The notes beneath the pieces were generated by a model, which made no database searches, was not told where the DNA came from, and saw nothing but the letters and a program-made list of their open reading frames with translations. A program made the position numbers and the translations under genes. A stretch of DNA of 64,000 nt from Bacillus pumilus (GTDB lineage Bacteria; Bacillota; Bacilli; Bacillales; Bacillaceae): NCBI RefSeq assembly GCF_002744245.1, contig NZ_NKHG01000038.1, positions 34,196 through 98,195 on the forward strand. Direction: 5' to 3'. Below are positions 1 through 8,810 of the stretch, in pieces; the first letter of the stretch is position 1; each line of letters begins with the position of its first letter.

Positions 1-1
1 T

Positions 2-1639
2 GTCAAAATTTTGCTCAACTCACTGATCTCACTTCTTTTAGCGGTCGGTGTCATCGCTTTTATCATTATCAGCATGACAAAGATCCAATCATCAAACGAA
101 ACAGAAGTTCAAACTTTACTGAACGTACAAAAAACGAAGGCAAGCTTTGAAAGTGTCGAAAAAGCTATGACCAACTATTCGATGACACTCGCAGATGAAC
201 AGCTGGGGGTTGTTCAAAACGATATTTCTACAGCGAAAAAGAACCTGCAAACGTTAAACAAACATACAGGAAAAATGAATAAAGAAGCATTAACGAGGTT
301 AAATTCCAAGTTTGATACGTGGACCAAGGAAGCGAACAATGCCATTGGTGAAAAAAATGCATCTGATGCAAGACGTGTGGCAGCCAGAATTAATGGTGTC
401 TTAAACGACGTGCATACGATGAATAAAAGAGCTCAAGAAGCGTATGAACAAAATGTAGAGAATGCAGCAGAAAACGTACAGTGGATCATCACAAGCGCAT
501 CAGTCGCAGCCCTCTCACTTATGGTCATTGCCGTCTTTTTGAATATTGGATTAACGAGATCCATTGTGACACCAATCAAATCACTATCTTATCGAGCAAA
601 GCAGATCGCAGAAGGGAACCTCGCTGTCGAGCGGATGAACACCCAGCGTAAAGATGAAATTGGCGGATTGAATGAATCATTCAATCAAATGACAGCTCAG
701 CTCATAAGTCTTATTAAAGAAATCAGCAATGTCTCAAGTCAAGTGGAGACATTTTCGATCCAGTTAGACGATGAAAACAAAAAGCTGATGGAATCTGCGA
801 ATCAAGTGTCTGTATCCACAGACGAGATGGCAAACGGTTCACAAGCCATTTCCGAGGATCTTCAGCATGGCGTTAGTTTAATTGAGAAAATGGATCAGCA
901 TGGACGCAAAAATTCGGAGAGATCACTTACAGTCATCCGCAGTACAGAGGATGCCATTGAAGCAGTGGACAGCGGAAAGCACACGTTAACAGAAACAAAA
1001 GCAGCGATTGAAAAAAATACACATGCAACAAGACAAATCGAGCAGTCAGCAGGAGAATTCACTCAATACGCAAGCGGAATCTCCGCAATGGCCAAAACGG
1101 TTTCTGACATTGCGGACCAGACAAACCTCCTCTCGCTAAATGCAGCGATTGAAGCGGCAAGAGCAGGAGAAGCTGGGAAAGGCTTTGCTGTTGTAGCAGA
1201 TGAAATTCGTAAGCTTGCAGATGAATCGTCTAGCGCAACAAGACAAATCTTTGACATGGTCAGTCATATTGAAAGAGGCATTCAGTCCATTAGTCAAACC
1301 GTACAAGAAGGGGTAAAACTCTCTCTTCAACAGCAGGATGCGATGGACAAAACCTCACACTCCTTTGAAAATATAGAAACAAAAGCACTACATATTAAAC
1401 AAGAGATGGCATTTTTAAATGAACAAATTATTCAATCGACAGAGCTTGGTGGACAAGTACTGCACTCTATTGAAAATATTAGTGCGGTTGTAGAAGAAAC
1501 AGCAGCAGGCAGTGAAGAAATTTCTGCCTCAGCCAATGAACAGCTGCAATCGTTCCATCAAATGAACAAACAGGTAGAAGAGCTCATGAGTATGACGGCT
1601 AGGCTCAATGAAACTGTTCATCGATTTAAACTTTCATAA
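2..1639 (+). CDS. Methyl-accepting chemotaxis protein, 5' end cut by window edge
   Basis: Membrane chemoreceptor that would signal to CheW/CheA. The frame is open to the window's first codon, so the true start and part of the first membrane helix lie upstream; a TTG at 11 is only the first possible start inside the window. Numbering from that TTG, there is an extracytoplasmic helical region (about 25-150), a second membrane segment (about 157-180), a HAMP domain (about 182-235), and a long coiled-coil signalling domain. The hairpin tip, with [19 protein letters not shown] at about 369-387, is the highly conserved CheA/CheW contact. The sensor looks like a four-helix-bundle type, closest in layout to B. 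subtilis YoaH/YvaQ (inference). The ligand cannot be told from sequence. A strong terminator follows. Confidence 0.93.
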   Translation, partial: VKILLNSLISLLLAVGVIAFIIISMTKIQSSNETEVQTLLNVQKTKASFESVEKAMTNYSMTLADEQLGVVQNDISTAKKNLQTLNKHTGKMNKEALTRLNSKFDTWTKEANNAIGEKNASDARRVAARINGVLNDVHTMNKRAQEAYEQNVENAAENVQWIITSASVAALSLMVIAVFLNIGLTRSIVTPIKSLSYRAKQIAEGNLAVERMNTQRKDEIGGLNESFNQMTAQLISLIKEISNVSSQVETFSIQLDDENKKLMESANQVSVSTDEMANGSQAISEDLQHGVSLIEKMDQHGRKNSERSLTVIRSTEDAIEAVDSGKHTLTETKAAIEKNTHATRQIEQSAGEFTQYASGISAMAKTVSDIADQTNLLSLNAAIEAARAGEAGKGFAVVADEIRKLADESSSATRQIFDMVSHIERGIQSISQTVQEGVKLSLQQQDAMDKTSHSFENIETKALHIKQEMAFLNEQIIQSTELGGQVLHSIENISAVVEETAAGSEEISASANEQLQSFHQMNKQVEELMSMTARLNETVHRFKLS

Positions 1640-1640
1640 G

Positions 1641-1680
1641 AAAAGCACCCTTCCCGTGATGTTGGGAAAGGGTGCTTTTT
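1641..1680. terminator. Bidirectional terminator between the chemoreceptor and yitS
   Basis: AAAAGCACCCTTCCC pairs with GGGAAAGGGTGCTTTT around a short loop and ends in a T run. The A run on the other side lets it serve yitS on the minus strand too; the yitS stop codon lies inside the T run. Confidence 0.9.
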
Positions 1681-2536
1681 ATGATGGTTTGCCTGTAAAA
1701 AAGATGGCAAGCGTTCCAGGGCCTGAATGGGACCCAACAGCTGCACCGATGATATGAATGTCTATTTCTTTTGGATGAAATTCTGTTTCAATTAATTGTC
1801 TCATGTCTTCGGCGAGTGCAGGATCATCACCATGGCTAATGCCAACTGTTTGGTTTGACCAGTCCGTTCCGCGTTCTTTCATCAGCTCGATAATGCGTTT
1901 TAGCAATTTTTTACGTCCACGAATTTTTTCAAGCGGAATCAGTTTTCCATCTTCGACGTGTAAAATGGGTTTAATGCTTAACAGGCCGCCAACAAATGCG
2001 GACGCTTTACTGATTCTTCCGCCTCTTGCTAAATACGATAAATCGTCTACAGTAAAAATATGTTGTAAAGATTCACAAAAATGCTTTACAGACGTTTCAA
2101 TTTCTTGTATTGTATTTCCGTCAATGGCAAGTGCTTGAGCGTGTTTGACAGCAAGTCCATAGCCAAGTGAAGCACATTTAGTATCAATGATTCGTAAATC
2201 GAAATCAGGGTATTCTTCCTTCACTTCGTTTGCCATCATCACAGCTGTTTGGTATGTACCTGAAAGCTCTGATGAAAAGGCGACATAAATGGCAGATGTA
2301 TGGGTTTGTGCGACCGAAACAAAGGCTTCCTTGATCCGGTTTGGTGAAGCCTGTGACGTTTTTGGACTTGCGCCTTGTCTCATCGCATCAAATACTTGTT
2401 TTGGTTCAATGGTAATCAAATCCTCAAATTCCTGCTCGCCAAGTAACACACGCAGCGGAATGAGTGTCATGTGATGTTCATCATAATAAGAAAGAGGCAG
2501 ATCAGCAGCACTGTCTGCTATGATATGAACTGTCAT
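1679..2536 (-). CDS. yitS: DegV family fatty-acid-binding protein
   Basis: A 285-aa DegV/FakB-type protein. Family members bind a fatty acid and, with a FakA kinase, present it for phosphorylation; that role here is inferred. The N-terminal [10 protein letters not shown] signature, TSQASPN (about 60) and [10 protein letters not shown] (about 88-97) are typical lipid-binding motifs. ATG at 2536 is preferred over the TTG three bases upstream because it sits 6 nt from GAAGGG. The gene is divergent from yitT, and convergent with the chemoreceptor through a shared terminator. Position and size match yitS of B. subtilis. Confidence 0.88.
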   Translation of the reverse strand: MTVHIIADSAADLPLSYYDEHHMTLIPLRVLLGEQEFEDLITIEPKQVFDAMRQGASPKTSQASPNRIKEAFVSVAQTHTSAIYVAFSSELSGTYQTAVMMANEVKEEYPDFDLRIIDTKCASLGYGLAVKHAQALAIDGNTIQEIETSVKHFCESLQHIFTVDDLSYLARGGRISKASAFVGGLLSIKPILHVEDGKLIPLEKIRGRKKLLKRIIELMKERGTDWSNQTVGISHGDDPALAEDMRQLIETEFHPKEIDIHIIGAAVGSHSGPGTLAIFFTGKPS

Positions 2537-2595
2537 CAAAATCCCTTCTTTCTAAAAGAAATTAGCCATATTTTACATCTTTTTAGCCTAACTAT

Positions 2596-2623
2596 ATCAT
2601 AGAAATCATCTTTTCGTGTTCAA
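2596..2623 (-). promoter_or_regulatory. Candidate SigA promoter of yitS
   Basis: Read on the minus strand: TTGAAC (2623-2618), 16-nt spacer, TATGAT (2601-2596), 60 nt upstream of the yitS ATG. Fits the SigA consensus; untested. Confidence 0.45.
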
Positions 2624-2677
2624 ATTCTATATTTTAGGGAAAACCATAGAGAGAATGGTAAGTGGAGGAATGACAAT

Positions 2678-3520
2678 ATGTTCATTGGAGAAGCAAAAAA
2701 AATCATTGTCGTCGTCATTGGTGCATTACTCAATGCGATTGGACTGAATTTATTCTTAATCCCAGCTGACGTATATGCGAGTGGTTTTACAGGGGTCGCC
2801 CAGCTGTTATCCAGTTTAATCGATCAATATGCGCCATTTTATTTATCCACAGGGATCCTCTTATTTATATTAAATATTCCAGTTGGGATTTTAGGCTGGA
2901 TGAAGGTTGGCCGCTCCTTTACTTTGTATAGCATTATCAGTGTTGCACTGACGACCATTTTCCTCGGTATTTTACCAGAGACGAGCGTTTCTGAGGATAT
3001 ATTGTTAAATGCTGTGTTTGGCGGTGTCATTTCTTCACTTGGTATCGGGATTACGCTGAAATACGGAGCATCAACAGGCGGCCTCGACATCCTTGCGATG
3101 ATCTTAGCGAAATGGAAAGATAAGCCAGTCGGGACGTATTTCTTCATTTTAAACGGAATCATCATTTTTACAGCAGGATTATTACAAGGTTGGGAGAAAG
3201 CATTATATACCCTTGTTACATTATATGTGACCACAAGGGTCATTGATGCCATCCATACAAGACACGAGAAGCTGACGGCGATGATTGTGACGAAGAAAGC
3301 AGATGAGATCAAAGAAGCCATTTATGGAAAAATGGTAAGAGGCATTACGACAGTACCTGCCAAAGGCGCATTTACCAACGAGCAAAAAGAAATGATGGTG
3401 ATTGTCATTACAAGGTATGAGCTGTATGAACTTGAACAAATTATAAAGGAAGTCGATCCAAAGGCCTTTACAAATATTGTTCAAACAACCAATATTCTTG
3501 GATTTTTCAGACGAGATTAA
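2678..3520 (+). CDS. yitT: YitT family membrane protein (DUF161/DUF2179)
   Basis: A 280-aa integral membrane protein. The N-terminal two thirds hold about five hydrophobic segments of the YitT (DUF161) fold, including NAIGLNLFLIPADVYASGFTG and the conserved GASTGGLDILA near 130. The last 80 residues form a soluble DUF2179 domain (KLTAMIVTKKADEI...RGITTVPAKGAF...VIVITRYEL). No transport substrate is established for the family. GTGGAGGA lies 8-9 nt before the ATG. Only 14 nt separate it from the lipoprotein gene, so the two are probably co-transcribed. Confidence 0.88.
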   Translation: MFIGEAKKIIVVVIGALLNAIGLNLFLIPADVYASGFTGVAQLLSSLIDQYAPFYLSTGILLFILNIPVGILGWMKVGRSFTLYSIISVALTTIFLGILPETSVSEDILLNAVFGGVISSLGIGITLKYGASTGGLDILAMILAKWKDKPVGTYFFILNGIIIFTAGLLQGWEKALYTLVTLYVTTRVIDAIHTRHEKLTAMIVTKKADEIKEAIYGKMVRGITTVPAKGAFTNEQKEMMVIVITRYELYELEQIIKEVDPKAFTNIVQTTNILGFFRRD

Positions 3521-3534
3521 AAGGTGGGTAGCAG

Positions 3535-3990
3535 ATGAAAAAAGTTTTGGTGCTTCTTTTCGTTCTATTGGTTTTAGCAGCTTGTGGACAACAAAAAAAG
3601 GATGAACCAGACAAGGAGGTATCCGGTCAAATGGGAGAAAAAACAGTTATCCTCACAGTAGACCCCGTCCAAAAAGGTTCTTCGGTTCAATTTAACATGT
3701 CACTGAAAAATGAAACAGATCGAGATATTGAATTTACATTTAACACAAGCCAGAAATTCGAGCTAAGTGTGTATGACGAAAATGGGAATGAAAAATACCG
3801 TTACTCGAAAGATCGTATGTTCACACAGGCTATCCAATCTTTTGTGCTTAAGAGAGAGGAAACGTATGATTTTCAAGATACGTGGTCAAACGGTGTGGAG
3901 CCAGGAATGTATGAAGTGGTTGTAACGTTTAAAGGAAAAGCAGAAGGGCTGAAGCAAATCATAGAAAAGAAAACGTTCAAAGTAAAATAA
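3535..3990 (+). CDS. Lipoprotein with BsuPI (intracellular proteinase inhibitor) domain
   Basis: A 151-aa predicted lipoprotein. It starts MKKVLVLLFVLLVLAACGQQ, a short signal peptide with lipobox LAAC (Cys17), so the mature protein should be anchored outside the membrane. Residues about 40-150 resemble the BsuPI domain of B. subtilis Ipi, the intracellular inhibitor of the serine protease ISP: SVQFNMSLKN, FTFNTSQKFEL, YDENGNEKYRYS and PGMYEVVVTFKG. In B. subtilis ipi sits in this same slot after yitT, but the protein there lacks an export signal. A cell-surface role, such as inhibiting exported proteases or binding another partner, is an inference. AGGTGGG precedes the ATG. Confidence 0.8.
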   Translation: MKKVLVLLFVLLVLAACGQQKKDEPDKEVSGQMGEKTVILTVDPVQKGSSVQFNMSLKNETDRDIEFTFNTSQKFELSVYDENGNEKYRYSKDRMFTQAIQSFVLKREETYDFQDTWSNGVEPGMYEVVVTFKGKAEGLKQIIEKKTFKVK

Positions 3991-4013
3991 CCGTGCTGCT
4001 TGATGAGAATATG

Positions 4014-4044
4014 AAAAGCTGTCCAGATAGAGGACAGCTTTTTT
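4014..4044. terminator. Terminator after the BsuPI lipoprotein gene
   Basis: AAAAGCTGTCC, 7-nt loop, GGACAGCTTTTTT. It also lies just past the stop of the convergent yizC gene and can act on both strands. Confidence 0.85.
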
Positions 4045-4047
4045 ACG

Positions 4048-4239
4048 TTAAAGATCATCAAGCAAGTCTTGGAAGGTATGCAGCTGGTTTCTTTCTGCAT
4101 CTGTCGAGTTGGCAAATGCAGATGATACGGCATTTTTTGCTCGCTTGACAGCCTGTTGACGCTCTAACCCAGATGAAAATGAAGAAGTAAGGGCTTCTTC
4201 AGTAAATGATTTGGCTTGATCAAAAAGTTCGTTTCTCAC
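4048..4239 (-). CDS. yizC: Small helical protein, DUF3813-like
   Basis: A 63-aa hydrophilic, all-helical protein (MRNELFDQAKSFTEEALTSS... KRAKNAVSSAFANSTDAERNQL). No signal or membrane segment. It starts with GTG at 4239, overlapping the stop of the 49-aa gene upstream by 4 nt (GTGA), with GGAGG inside the end of that gene, which indicates translational coupling. Position matches yizC of B. subtilis and the sequence looks like the DUF3813 family (recognised by eye). Function is unknown. Confidence 0.72.
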   Translation of the reverse strand: MRNELFDQAKSFTEEALTSSFSSGLERQQAVKRAKNAVSSAFANSTDAERNQLHTFQDLLDDL

Positions 4240-4385
4240 AATGAACCTCCAGAAGCATCAGTCTTCATATCCCCTCGGTCTGCAGCTTCTTCAAGTGTAG
4301 AACGATAAGGAAATCGCGCGTCATGTAGACTGACTGAATCTTTACCTTGTTGTATAAAGCGTTTCGATTTGCTTCTTTTACCCAT
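4236..4385 (-). CDS. Small hypothetical protein, 49 aa
   Basis: Reading on the minus strand, ATG at 4385 opens a 49-codon frame beginning MGKRSKSKRFIQQGKDS and ending MKTDASGGSL. It is basic at the start and acidic or polar later, with no hydrophobic segment. GGGGCGG precedes the ATG by about 8 nt. Its TGA overlaps the GTG of yizC by 4 nt, the usual sign of a real coupled gene pair. I do not recognise the family. The small charged character would suit a cytosolic or spore-associated peptide, but nothing in the sequence proves that. Confidence 0.6.
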   Translation of the reverse strand: MGKRSKSKRFIQQGKDSVSLHDARFPYRSTLEEAADRGDMKTDASGGSL

Positions 4386-4411
4386 TCGGAATCCGCCCCT
4401 TTACACAAGCT

Positions 4412-4427
4412 GACAGGACAACCTGTC
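4412..4427. other. Short perfect hairpin downstream of yitU
   Basis: GACAGG, ACAA loop, CCTGTC. It lies between the end of yitU and the 49-aa gene on the same strand but has no T run, so it is at most a weak terminator or an mRNA end-protecting structure. Confidence 0.3.
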
Positions 4428-4473
4428 TAACGGTAGTATGCCCGCTTTCTTCTGCTATGTATGAATGGAAAAA

Positions 4474-5286
4474 TTAAAGCGAGAAGTAATTCGTTAGGAA
4501 TTTGGCAATTCCATCTTGTTCATTCGTATCTGTGATTTCATTTGAGACGCGTTTCACTGCGTCAATCCCGTTGCCCATCGCAACGCCGCAACCAGCAAAT
4601 TCAAGCATCTCTAAATCATTGTCTTCATCTCCAAATGCTACAATCCGTTCTTGCGGAACGCTATAATAATCACTGATTTTTTGCAGTCCGACGGCTTTGT
4701 TCATGCCTGTTTTAATGATTTCGATCACGTGCCACGGAGCGGCCCATCGTCTGTGATCAATCACCTCTGCATGAACATCTGTTAAATAGCTCCGAATGGC
4801 TCCGACATCTTCTTCTCTTGCATGAATTAAGACACTCGTCACATTCTCTCCAAGATTGTCCCTAAGGTCTCCAACGGTTACTTTGTTTGCATTCATATTA
4901 AATGTATCAATGAGCTTTTCATCATGATAATGGAAATACAAATCATCTAACACTTCAGCTAACACATTGTGTACTTTATACTCTTCACTAATGTCCACAA
5001 GCTGTTTGACGACTTGAAGATCAAGTGACGTGTGGAATCTGCCCCATTTTTCATCAAGAGGATGATGGACAAATGCTCCGTTAAAGTTCACAATCGGTGA
5101 ATCGAGCTGTAATTGCTGATAATAAGGAGAGCTAGAACGAAATGGCCGGCCTGTTGATATACAAACATGATGCCCGCTGTCTTTCACTTTTTGAATGACG
5201 TCAAGTGTGTGATTAGAAATGGTTTTATCATCTTTTAATAACGTGCCATCCAGGTCAAGTGCGATTAGATAAGGTTTAGTCTCCAT
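4474..5286 (-). CDS. yitU: Cof-type HAD-IIB phosphatase
   Basis: A 270-aa haloacid-dehalogenase-superfamily hydrolase of the Cof subfamily, expected to dephosphorylate small sugar or flavin phosphates. Motif I ALDLDGTLLKDD (nucleophile Asp10, acid/base Asp12), motif II ISTGRPF (about 39-45), and motif III/IV Lys with GDEDNDLEML (about 218-227) are all present; the region between is the C2B cap. AAAGGAG lies 5 nt before the ATG at 5286. Length equals B. subtilis YitU. Substrate not predictable. Confidence 0.88.
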   Translation of the reverse strand: METKPYLIALDLDGTLLKDDKTISNHTLDVIQKVKDSGHHVCISTGRPFRSSSPYYQQLQLDSPIVNFNGAFVHHPLDEKWGRFHTSLDLQVVKQLVDISEEYKVHNVLAEVLDDLYFHYHDEKLIDTFNMNANKVTVGDLRDNLGENVTSVLIHAREEDVGAIRSYLTDVHAEVIDHRRWAAPWHVIEIIKTGMNKAVGLQKISDYYSVPQERIVAFGDEDNDLEMLEFAGCGVAMGNGIDAVKRVSNEITDTNEQDGIAKFLTNYFSL

Positions 5287-5422
5287 AGAATCTCCTTTGA
5301 TCTGTAAGTGATAGGAGGCAATGAGTGCGTTGCCCCTGTCTATAGTGTATCTTTATCACATCTTCGTTGTCTACATGTTAAAATAAACAAAGACGGGAAT
5401 GATAAAGGAGGATTCATAGGCT

Positions 5423-6208
5423 GTGATCACCATTGATGAGCAAATTGAACACGATATTCCATTTTTACATATCGTAAAAGCTGAAAATAAAGACAAACCG
5501 CTGCCACTTGTATTTTTTATTCATGGGTTTACAAGTGCACGCGAGCATAACTTACACTTCGCCTTTCATTTGGCGGAAAAAGGCATGAGGGTCATTTTGC
5601 CTGACTGTGCTTATCATGGGGTAAGATCAGAAAACCTCAGCTTAGAGGAATTGGCATCGAAATTTTGGGAAATTGTCCTGAACGAAATTCGTGAAATTGA
5701 CATACTCAAAACCCATTTTCAAGAAAAAAATTTGATTAAAGCGGATCTGATAGGTGTTGCTGGAACATCCATGGGAGGCATCACCACCTTTGGCGCACTT
5801 GCTAAGCATGATTGGATTAAGGCGGCTGTCAGCCTGATGGGCAGCCCGAAATATACCACTTTTCTAAAGGCACAAATCATGGACATGCGTCATAAGGGTC
5901 TGATGAAAGACATCACGGACGAAGAGGTGAATCAGCAATTAGACGCCCTGCGTCCTTATGATTTAACGCTGCAAACAGATCGATTAAACAAAAGACCGCT
6001 GTTATTCTGGCATGCAGAAAACGATCCTGTTGTCCCTTATCGCCATGCAAAAGCATTATATGATGAGTTAGCGTCAACCCAATATGAGCAAGCCCCGCAC
6101 CTGATTCGTTTTATCACAGATGAACAAGCAGGCCATAAGGTCACAAGACAAGCGATGTTTGAAACGGTTGACTGGTTTGAGACACATCTGAAAAGCACAA
6201 ACATTTAG
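5423..6208 (+). CDS. yitV: Alpha/beta hydrolase (esterase-like)
   Basis: A 261-aa serine hydrolase of the prolyl-oligopeptidase/dienelactone-hydrolase type. The oxyanion-hole motif FFIHGFTSAR (31-40), nucleophile GTSMGG (Ser116), Asp201 in AENDPVVPY and His238 in EQAGHK form a complete triad. No signal peptide, so cytosolic. It starts with GTG at 5423, 10 nt after AAAGGAGG. In B. subtilis yitV stands in the same place before yitW. Substrate unknown. Confidence 0.87.
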   Translation: MITIDEQIEHDIPFLHIVKAENKDKPLPLVFFIHGFTSAREHNLHFAFHLAEKGMRVILPDCAYHGVRSENLSLEELASKFWEIVLNEIREIDILKTHFQEKNLIKADLIGVAGTSMGGITTFGALAKHDWIKAAVSLMGSPKYTTFLKAQIMDMRHKGLMKDITDEEVNQQLDALRPYDLTLQTDRLNKRPLLFWHAENDPVVPYRHAKALYDELASTQYEQAPHLIRFITDEQAGHKVTRQAMFETVDWFETHLKSTNI

Positions 6209-6254
6209 CCAAAAGAGAAAGTACGTTATACTAATGGAAAAAGGAGTGGATATC

Positions 6255-6563
6255 ATGGATGAAGCAATGAAAGAAAATATTTTAGGCGCCCTAGAACAGG
6301 TGATTGATCCTGAGTTAAACGTCGACATCGTCAACCTTGGACTTGTCTATGATGTCGATCTAGATGAGAATGGAAAAGCAGATATCACGATGACCTTAAC
6401 ATCAATGGGATGTCCTCTTGCACCAATTATCGTAGATGAAGTCAAAAAAGCATTAAGTGACCTGCCTGATGTGAAAGAAACAGAAGTTCACATCGTATGG
6501 AATCCGCCTTGGACGCGTGACAAAATGTCAAGATACGCAAAAATCGCTCTTGGTATTCAATAA
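6255..6563 (+). CDS. yitW: MIP18/DUF59 family iron-sulfur assembly protein
   Basis: A 102-aa DUF59 protein; relatives (SufT, Cia2/MIP18) help mature Fe-S proteins. Key features are VIDPELNVDIVNLGLVYDV near the N-terminus and TSMGCPLAPIIVDEV with the conserved Cys, then a Trp-rich end (VHIVWNPPWTRDKMS). ATG 6255 is chosen over the in-frame ATG at 6234 because AAAGGAGTGG lies between them, 5-6 nt before 6255, and it gives the length of B. subtilis YitW. A strong terminator follows. Confidence 0.87.
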   Translation: MDEAMKENILGALEQVIDPELNVDIVNLGLVYDVDLDENGKADITMTLTSMGCPLAPIIVDEVKKALSDLPDVKETEVHIVWNPPWTRDKMSRYAKIALGIQ

Positions 6564-6580
6564 GCTGATATGCATAACGC

Positions 6581-6614
6581 CTGGTATGAGTTTGACTCAT
6601 ACCAGTTTTTTTAT
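6581..6614 (+). terminator. Terminator after yitW
   Basis: CTGGTATGAG, TTTGA loop, CTCATACCAG and a seven-T run: a perfect 10-bp stem. Confidence 0.92.
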
Positions 6615-6683
6615 GAAAAATTAAGGTAGGGGAAGAGAATGGCTTGATATAATGAATGTAATTTATAGAACGGAGTACCTATA

Positions 6684-8129
6684 ATGAAAAGAAAGTGGAT
6701 GTGGATCGTTCTTTTACTGTTATATGCTGTTTCATTTATAGGATCTGTCATCCTTCGAGATGGGCAAGCACACAAGAAACAAAATCTCGAGGCATTTACG
6801 GATGTCAGTCATCTCATGCCTGTCAAAATTAAAAAAGTGGTACAAGGTAAAGAAATAGAGACATTAAAAGAGGTATTAGAAGAAGCAAAAGAAAACAATC
6901 TACCGATTTCAATTGCTGGAAAGCAGCATAGTATGGGTGGTCACACGTATTATGAAAATGGCATTGTGCTCGATATGGCTAAATTTCGTCGTATTTTAGC
7001 ATTTGATGAAAAAAAGAAGACGATTCGGGTCCAAAGCGGTGCCACATGGGATGATATTCAAAAATTTGTGAACCCATACGGTCTCGCAGTGAAGGTGATG
7101 CAATCGCAAAATATCTTTACAATTGGAGGGTCATTAAGTGCAAACGCACATGGACGTGACATTCGCTACGGGTCACTCATTGACACAGTTCGTTCTTTCA
7201 GGCTGTTAAAAGCAGATGGGAAAATCATCACAGTCAAACCAAGTGATGACTTATTCACTGCTGTCATCGGAGGCTACGGCTTGTTCGGCGTCATTTTAGA
7301 CGTTGAGCTTTCGTTAACAAGGGATGAATTATACAAAATGGAGACAACCTCTCTTGATTATCGTGATTACACCGATTTTTTCCAAAAACATGTAAAAGAT
7401 AATAAAGAGGTTCGCATGCATCTTGCAAGAATCTCAACAGCAAAGAAACACTTTTTGAAGGAGATGTATGTCACCAATTACACCCTATCTTCTGATCAAG
7501 AATTAGAATCATACCGTGAGTTAAAAGAAGATCAGCTTGTCATACCCTTAAAATTTATGCTCGGTCTCTCGAGAAGGTTTGATATGGGCAAAGACCTACT
7601 ATGGAATTTGCAAAAGCAATATTTCCAAAGTCAAAATGATCAGCTCATCACTAGAAACAATGTGATGCGGTCTGATTCTGCATTTTTAGAATATGAAAAT
7701 GAGTCAGACACCGATGTACTACAAGAATACTTTGTCCCAGTTGATCGCTTTCGTGCGTATATTGATGAGATGCGAGACCTTTTACAAAATAAAGAGTTGA
7801 ATTTAATGAATATCACGATACGTTATGTGCAAAAAAATGAAAAAGCGGATCTTTCATATGCAAAACAAGATATGTTTGCACTTGTCCTTCTTGTGAATTA
7901 CGGTTTTGAGAAAGAAGAAAAGGCGAAAGTAGCACGGCTCATCCGCCAAATGACGGATGTCACCCTTCGGCACAATGGAAGCTATTACTTACCGTACATG
8001 CCTTATCAAACAAAGGAACAAATGAAACAGGCGTATCCAAAAACCGATTTATTCTTTCAAAAGAAAAAGCAAGCAGATCCAGATGGCAGGTTTATCAACT
8101 ACTTTTATGAGAGGTACAATACACAATGA
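6684..8129 (+). CDS. yitY: FAD-linked oxidase, aldonolactone/L-gulonolactone oxidase type
   Basis: A 481-aa flavoprotein. A single N-terminal hydrophobic segment ([20 protein letters not shown], about 5-24) anchors it or acts as an export signal. An FAD_binding_4 (VAO/PCMH) domain follows: [16 protein letters not shown] (about 78-93), [11 protein letters not shown], and [14 protein letters not shown], where the His in AHGRD is in the place where family members often attach FAD. The C-terminal half is the ALO-type substrate domain. B. subtilis YitY has the same layout. The substrate (a sugar lactone or alditol) is an inference. The stop overlaps the yitZ ATG by 4 nt. Confidence 0.83.
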   Translation: MKRKWMWIVLLLLYAVSFIGSVILRDGQAHKKQNLEAFTDVSHLMPVKIKKVVQGKEIETLKEVLEEAKENNLPISIAGKQHSMGGHTYYENGIVLDMAKFRRILAFDEKKKTIRVQSGATWDDIQKFVNPYGLAVKVMQSQNIFTIGGSLSANAHGRDIRYGSLIDTVRSFRLLKADGKIITVKPSDDLFTAVIGGYGLFGVILDVELSLTRDELYKMETTSLDYRDYTDFFQKHVKDNKEVRMHLARISTAKKHFLKEMYVTNYTLSSDQELESYRELKEDQLVIPLKFMLGLSRRFDMGKDLLWNLQKQYFQSQNDQLITRNNVMRSDSAFLEYENESDTDVLQEYFVPVDRFRAYIDEMRDLLQNKELNLMNITIRYVQKNEKADLSYAKQDMFALVLLVNYGFEKEEKAKVARLIRQMTDVTLRHNGSYYLPYMPYQTKEQMKQAYPKTDLFFQKKKQADPDGRFINYFYERYNTQ

Positions 8130-8674
8130 ATGCAATCGCAATTAAATGGTTCGTCTACTCACAAAGCCTGCTGTTTTTCGCCAGCAGCCTGATCTTCCCT
8201 TTTTATATTCTTTTCATCAAAAATGTTGGATCAAGCTATTCTCAGTTTGGTCTTGCCTATGGTCTGTTTGGTTTAAGTGGTGCATTTATTCATTTATTAT
8301 TAGGGAAACTGCCTGAAACAACCGACAGACGGCTCTTTTTAATCATTCATTCGTTTGGAATGGCTTTTCTTTTGTTGCTTTTTCCACATATTACAGAAGT
8401 AGAGCAAGTGTATATAATTCAGCTTGCACTAGGTGCGCTTGGTGGTTTTCAAAAGCACGGAGAGAAACTGCTCGTCACCGAACTGACAACTGAGAAGAAA
8501 AGAATGAAAGAAGTCGGACACTATCATTTTTGGACAGCCCTTTTTTCTTCCATCGCCATTATGCTTGGCGGTATGTTTGCTGATTTCTTTACCGTTCATT
8601 TTATTTTTTATGCAAGCTCCTTATTATATTTATGCAGTGCGCTTATGGTCATCAATATCAAAAACGAAAGATAA
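8126..8674 (+). CDS. yitZ: Half-size MFS-like membrane protein
   Basis: A 182-aa protein with five to six hydrophobic segments resembling one six-helix bundle of a major facilitator permease ([66 protein letters not shown]). It starts with an ATGA overlap to yitY, so the two are translationally coupled and may act together. Full-length MFS proteins are about 400 aa; this one ends at a clean stop followed by a terminator, and the B. subtilis counterpart is also short (from memory), so it is not an obvious truncation here. Substrate unknown. Confidence 0.72.
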   Translation: MNAIAIKWFVYSQSLLFFASSLIFPFYILFIKNVGSSYSQFGLAYGLFGLSGAFIHLLLGKLPETTDRRLFLIIHSFGMAFLLLLFPHITEVEQVYIIQLALGALGGFQKHGEKLLVTELTTEKKRMKEVGHYHFWTALFSSIAIMLGGMFADFFTVHFIFYASSLLYLCSALMVINIKNER

Positions 8675-8708
8675 ATCCGCATGTCTCACGAAGATATGCG
8701 GATTTTTT
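8673..8708 (+). terminator. Terminator after yitZ
   Basis: AAATCCGCAT pairs with ATGCGGATTT and runs into six Ts. Confidence 0.9.
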
Positions 8709-8743
8709 GATGAAAAAAACGAAAACAAATATTAAATATACAA

Positions 8744-8771
8744 TTGAATTAATTTTTATACATGTTATAAT
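8744..8771 (+). promoter_or_regulatory. argC operon promoter with ARG-box-like sequence
   Basis: TTGAAT (8744-8749), 16-nt spacer, TATAAT (8766-8771). The AT-rich sequence from 8741 (CAATTGAATTAATTTTTAT) covers the -35 and resembles an AhrC/ArgR half-site (TGAAT-W4-ATTCA). In B. subtilis AhrC represses argC at an operator overlapping its promoter; repression by arginine is inferred here. Confidence 0.6.
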
Positions 8772-8810
8772 GTTAAATAATTTCACAAAGATCAAGAGGG
8801 TGTATGAACG

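Noticed and set aside
2839..3321. 160-codon minus-strand frame inside yitT
   Set aside because: Antisense shadow of a conserved membrane-protein gene; no ribosome site or recognisable domain.
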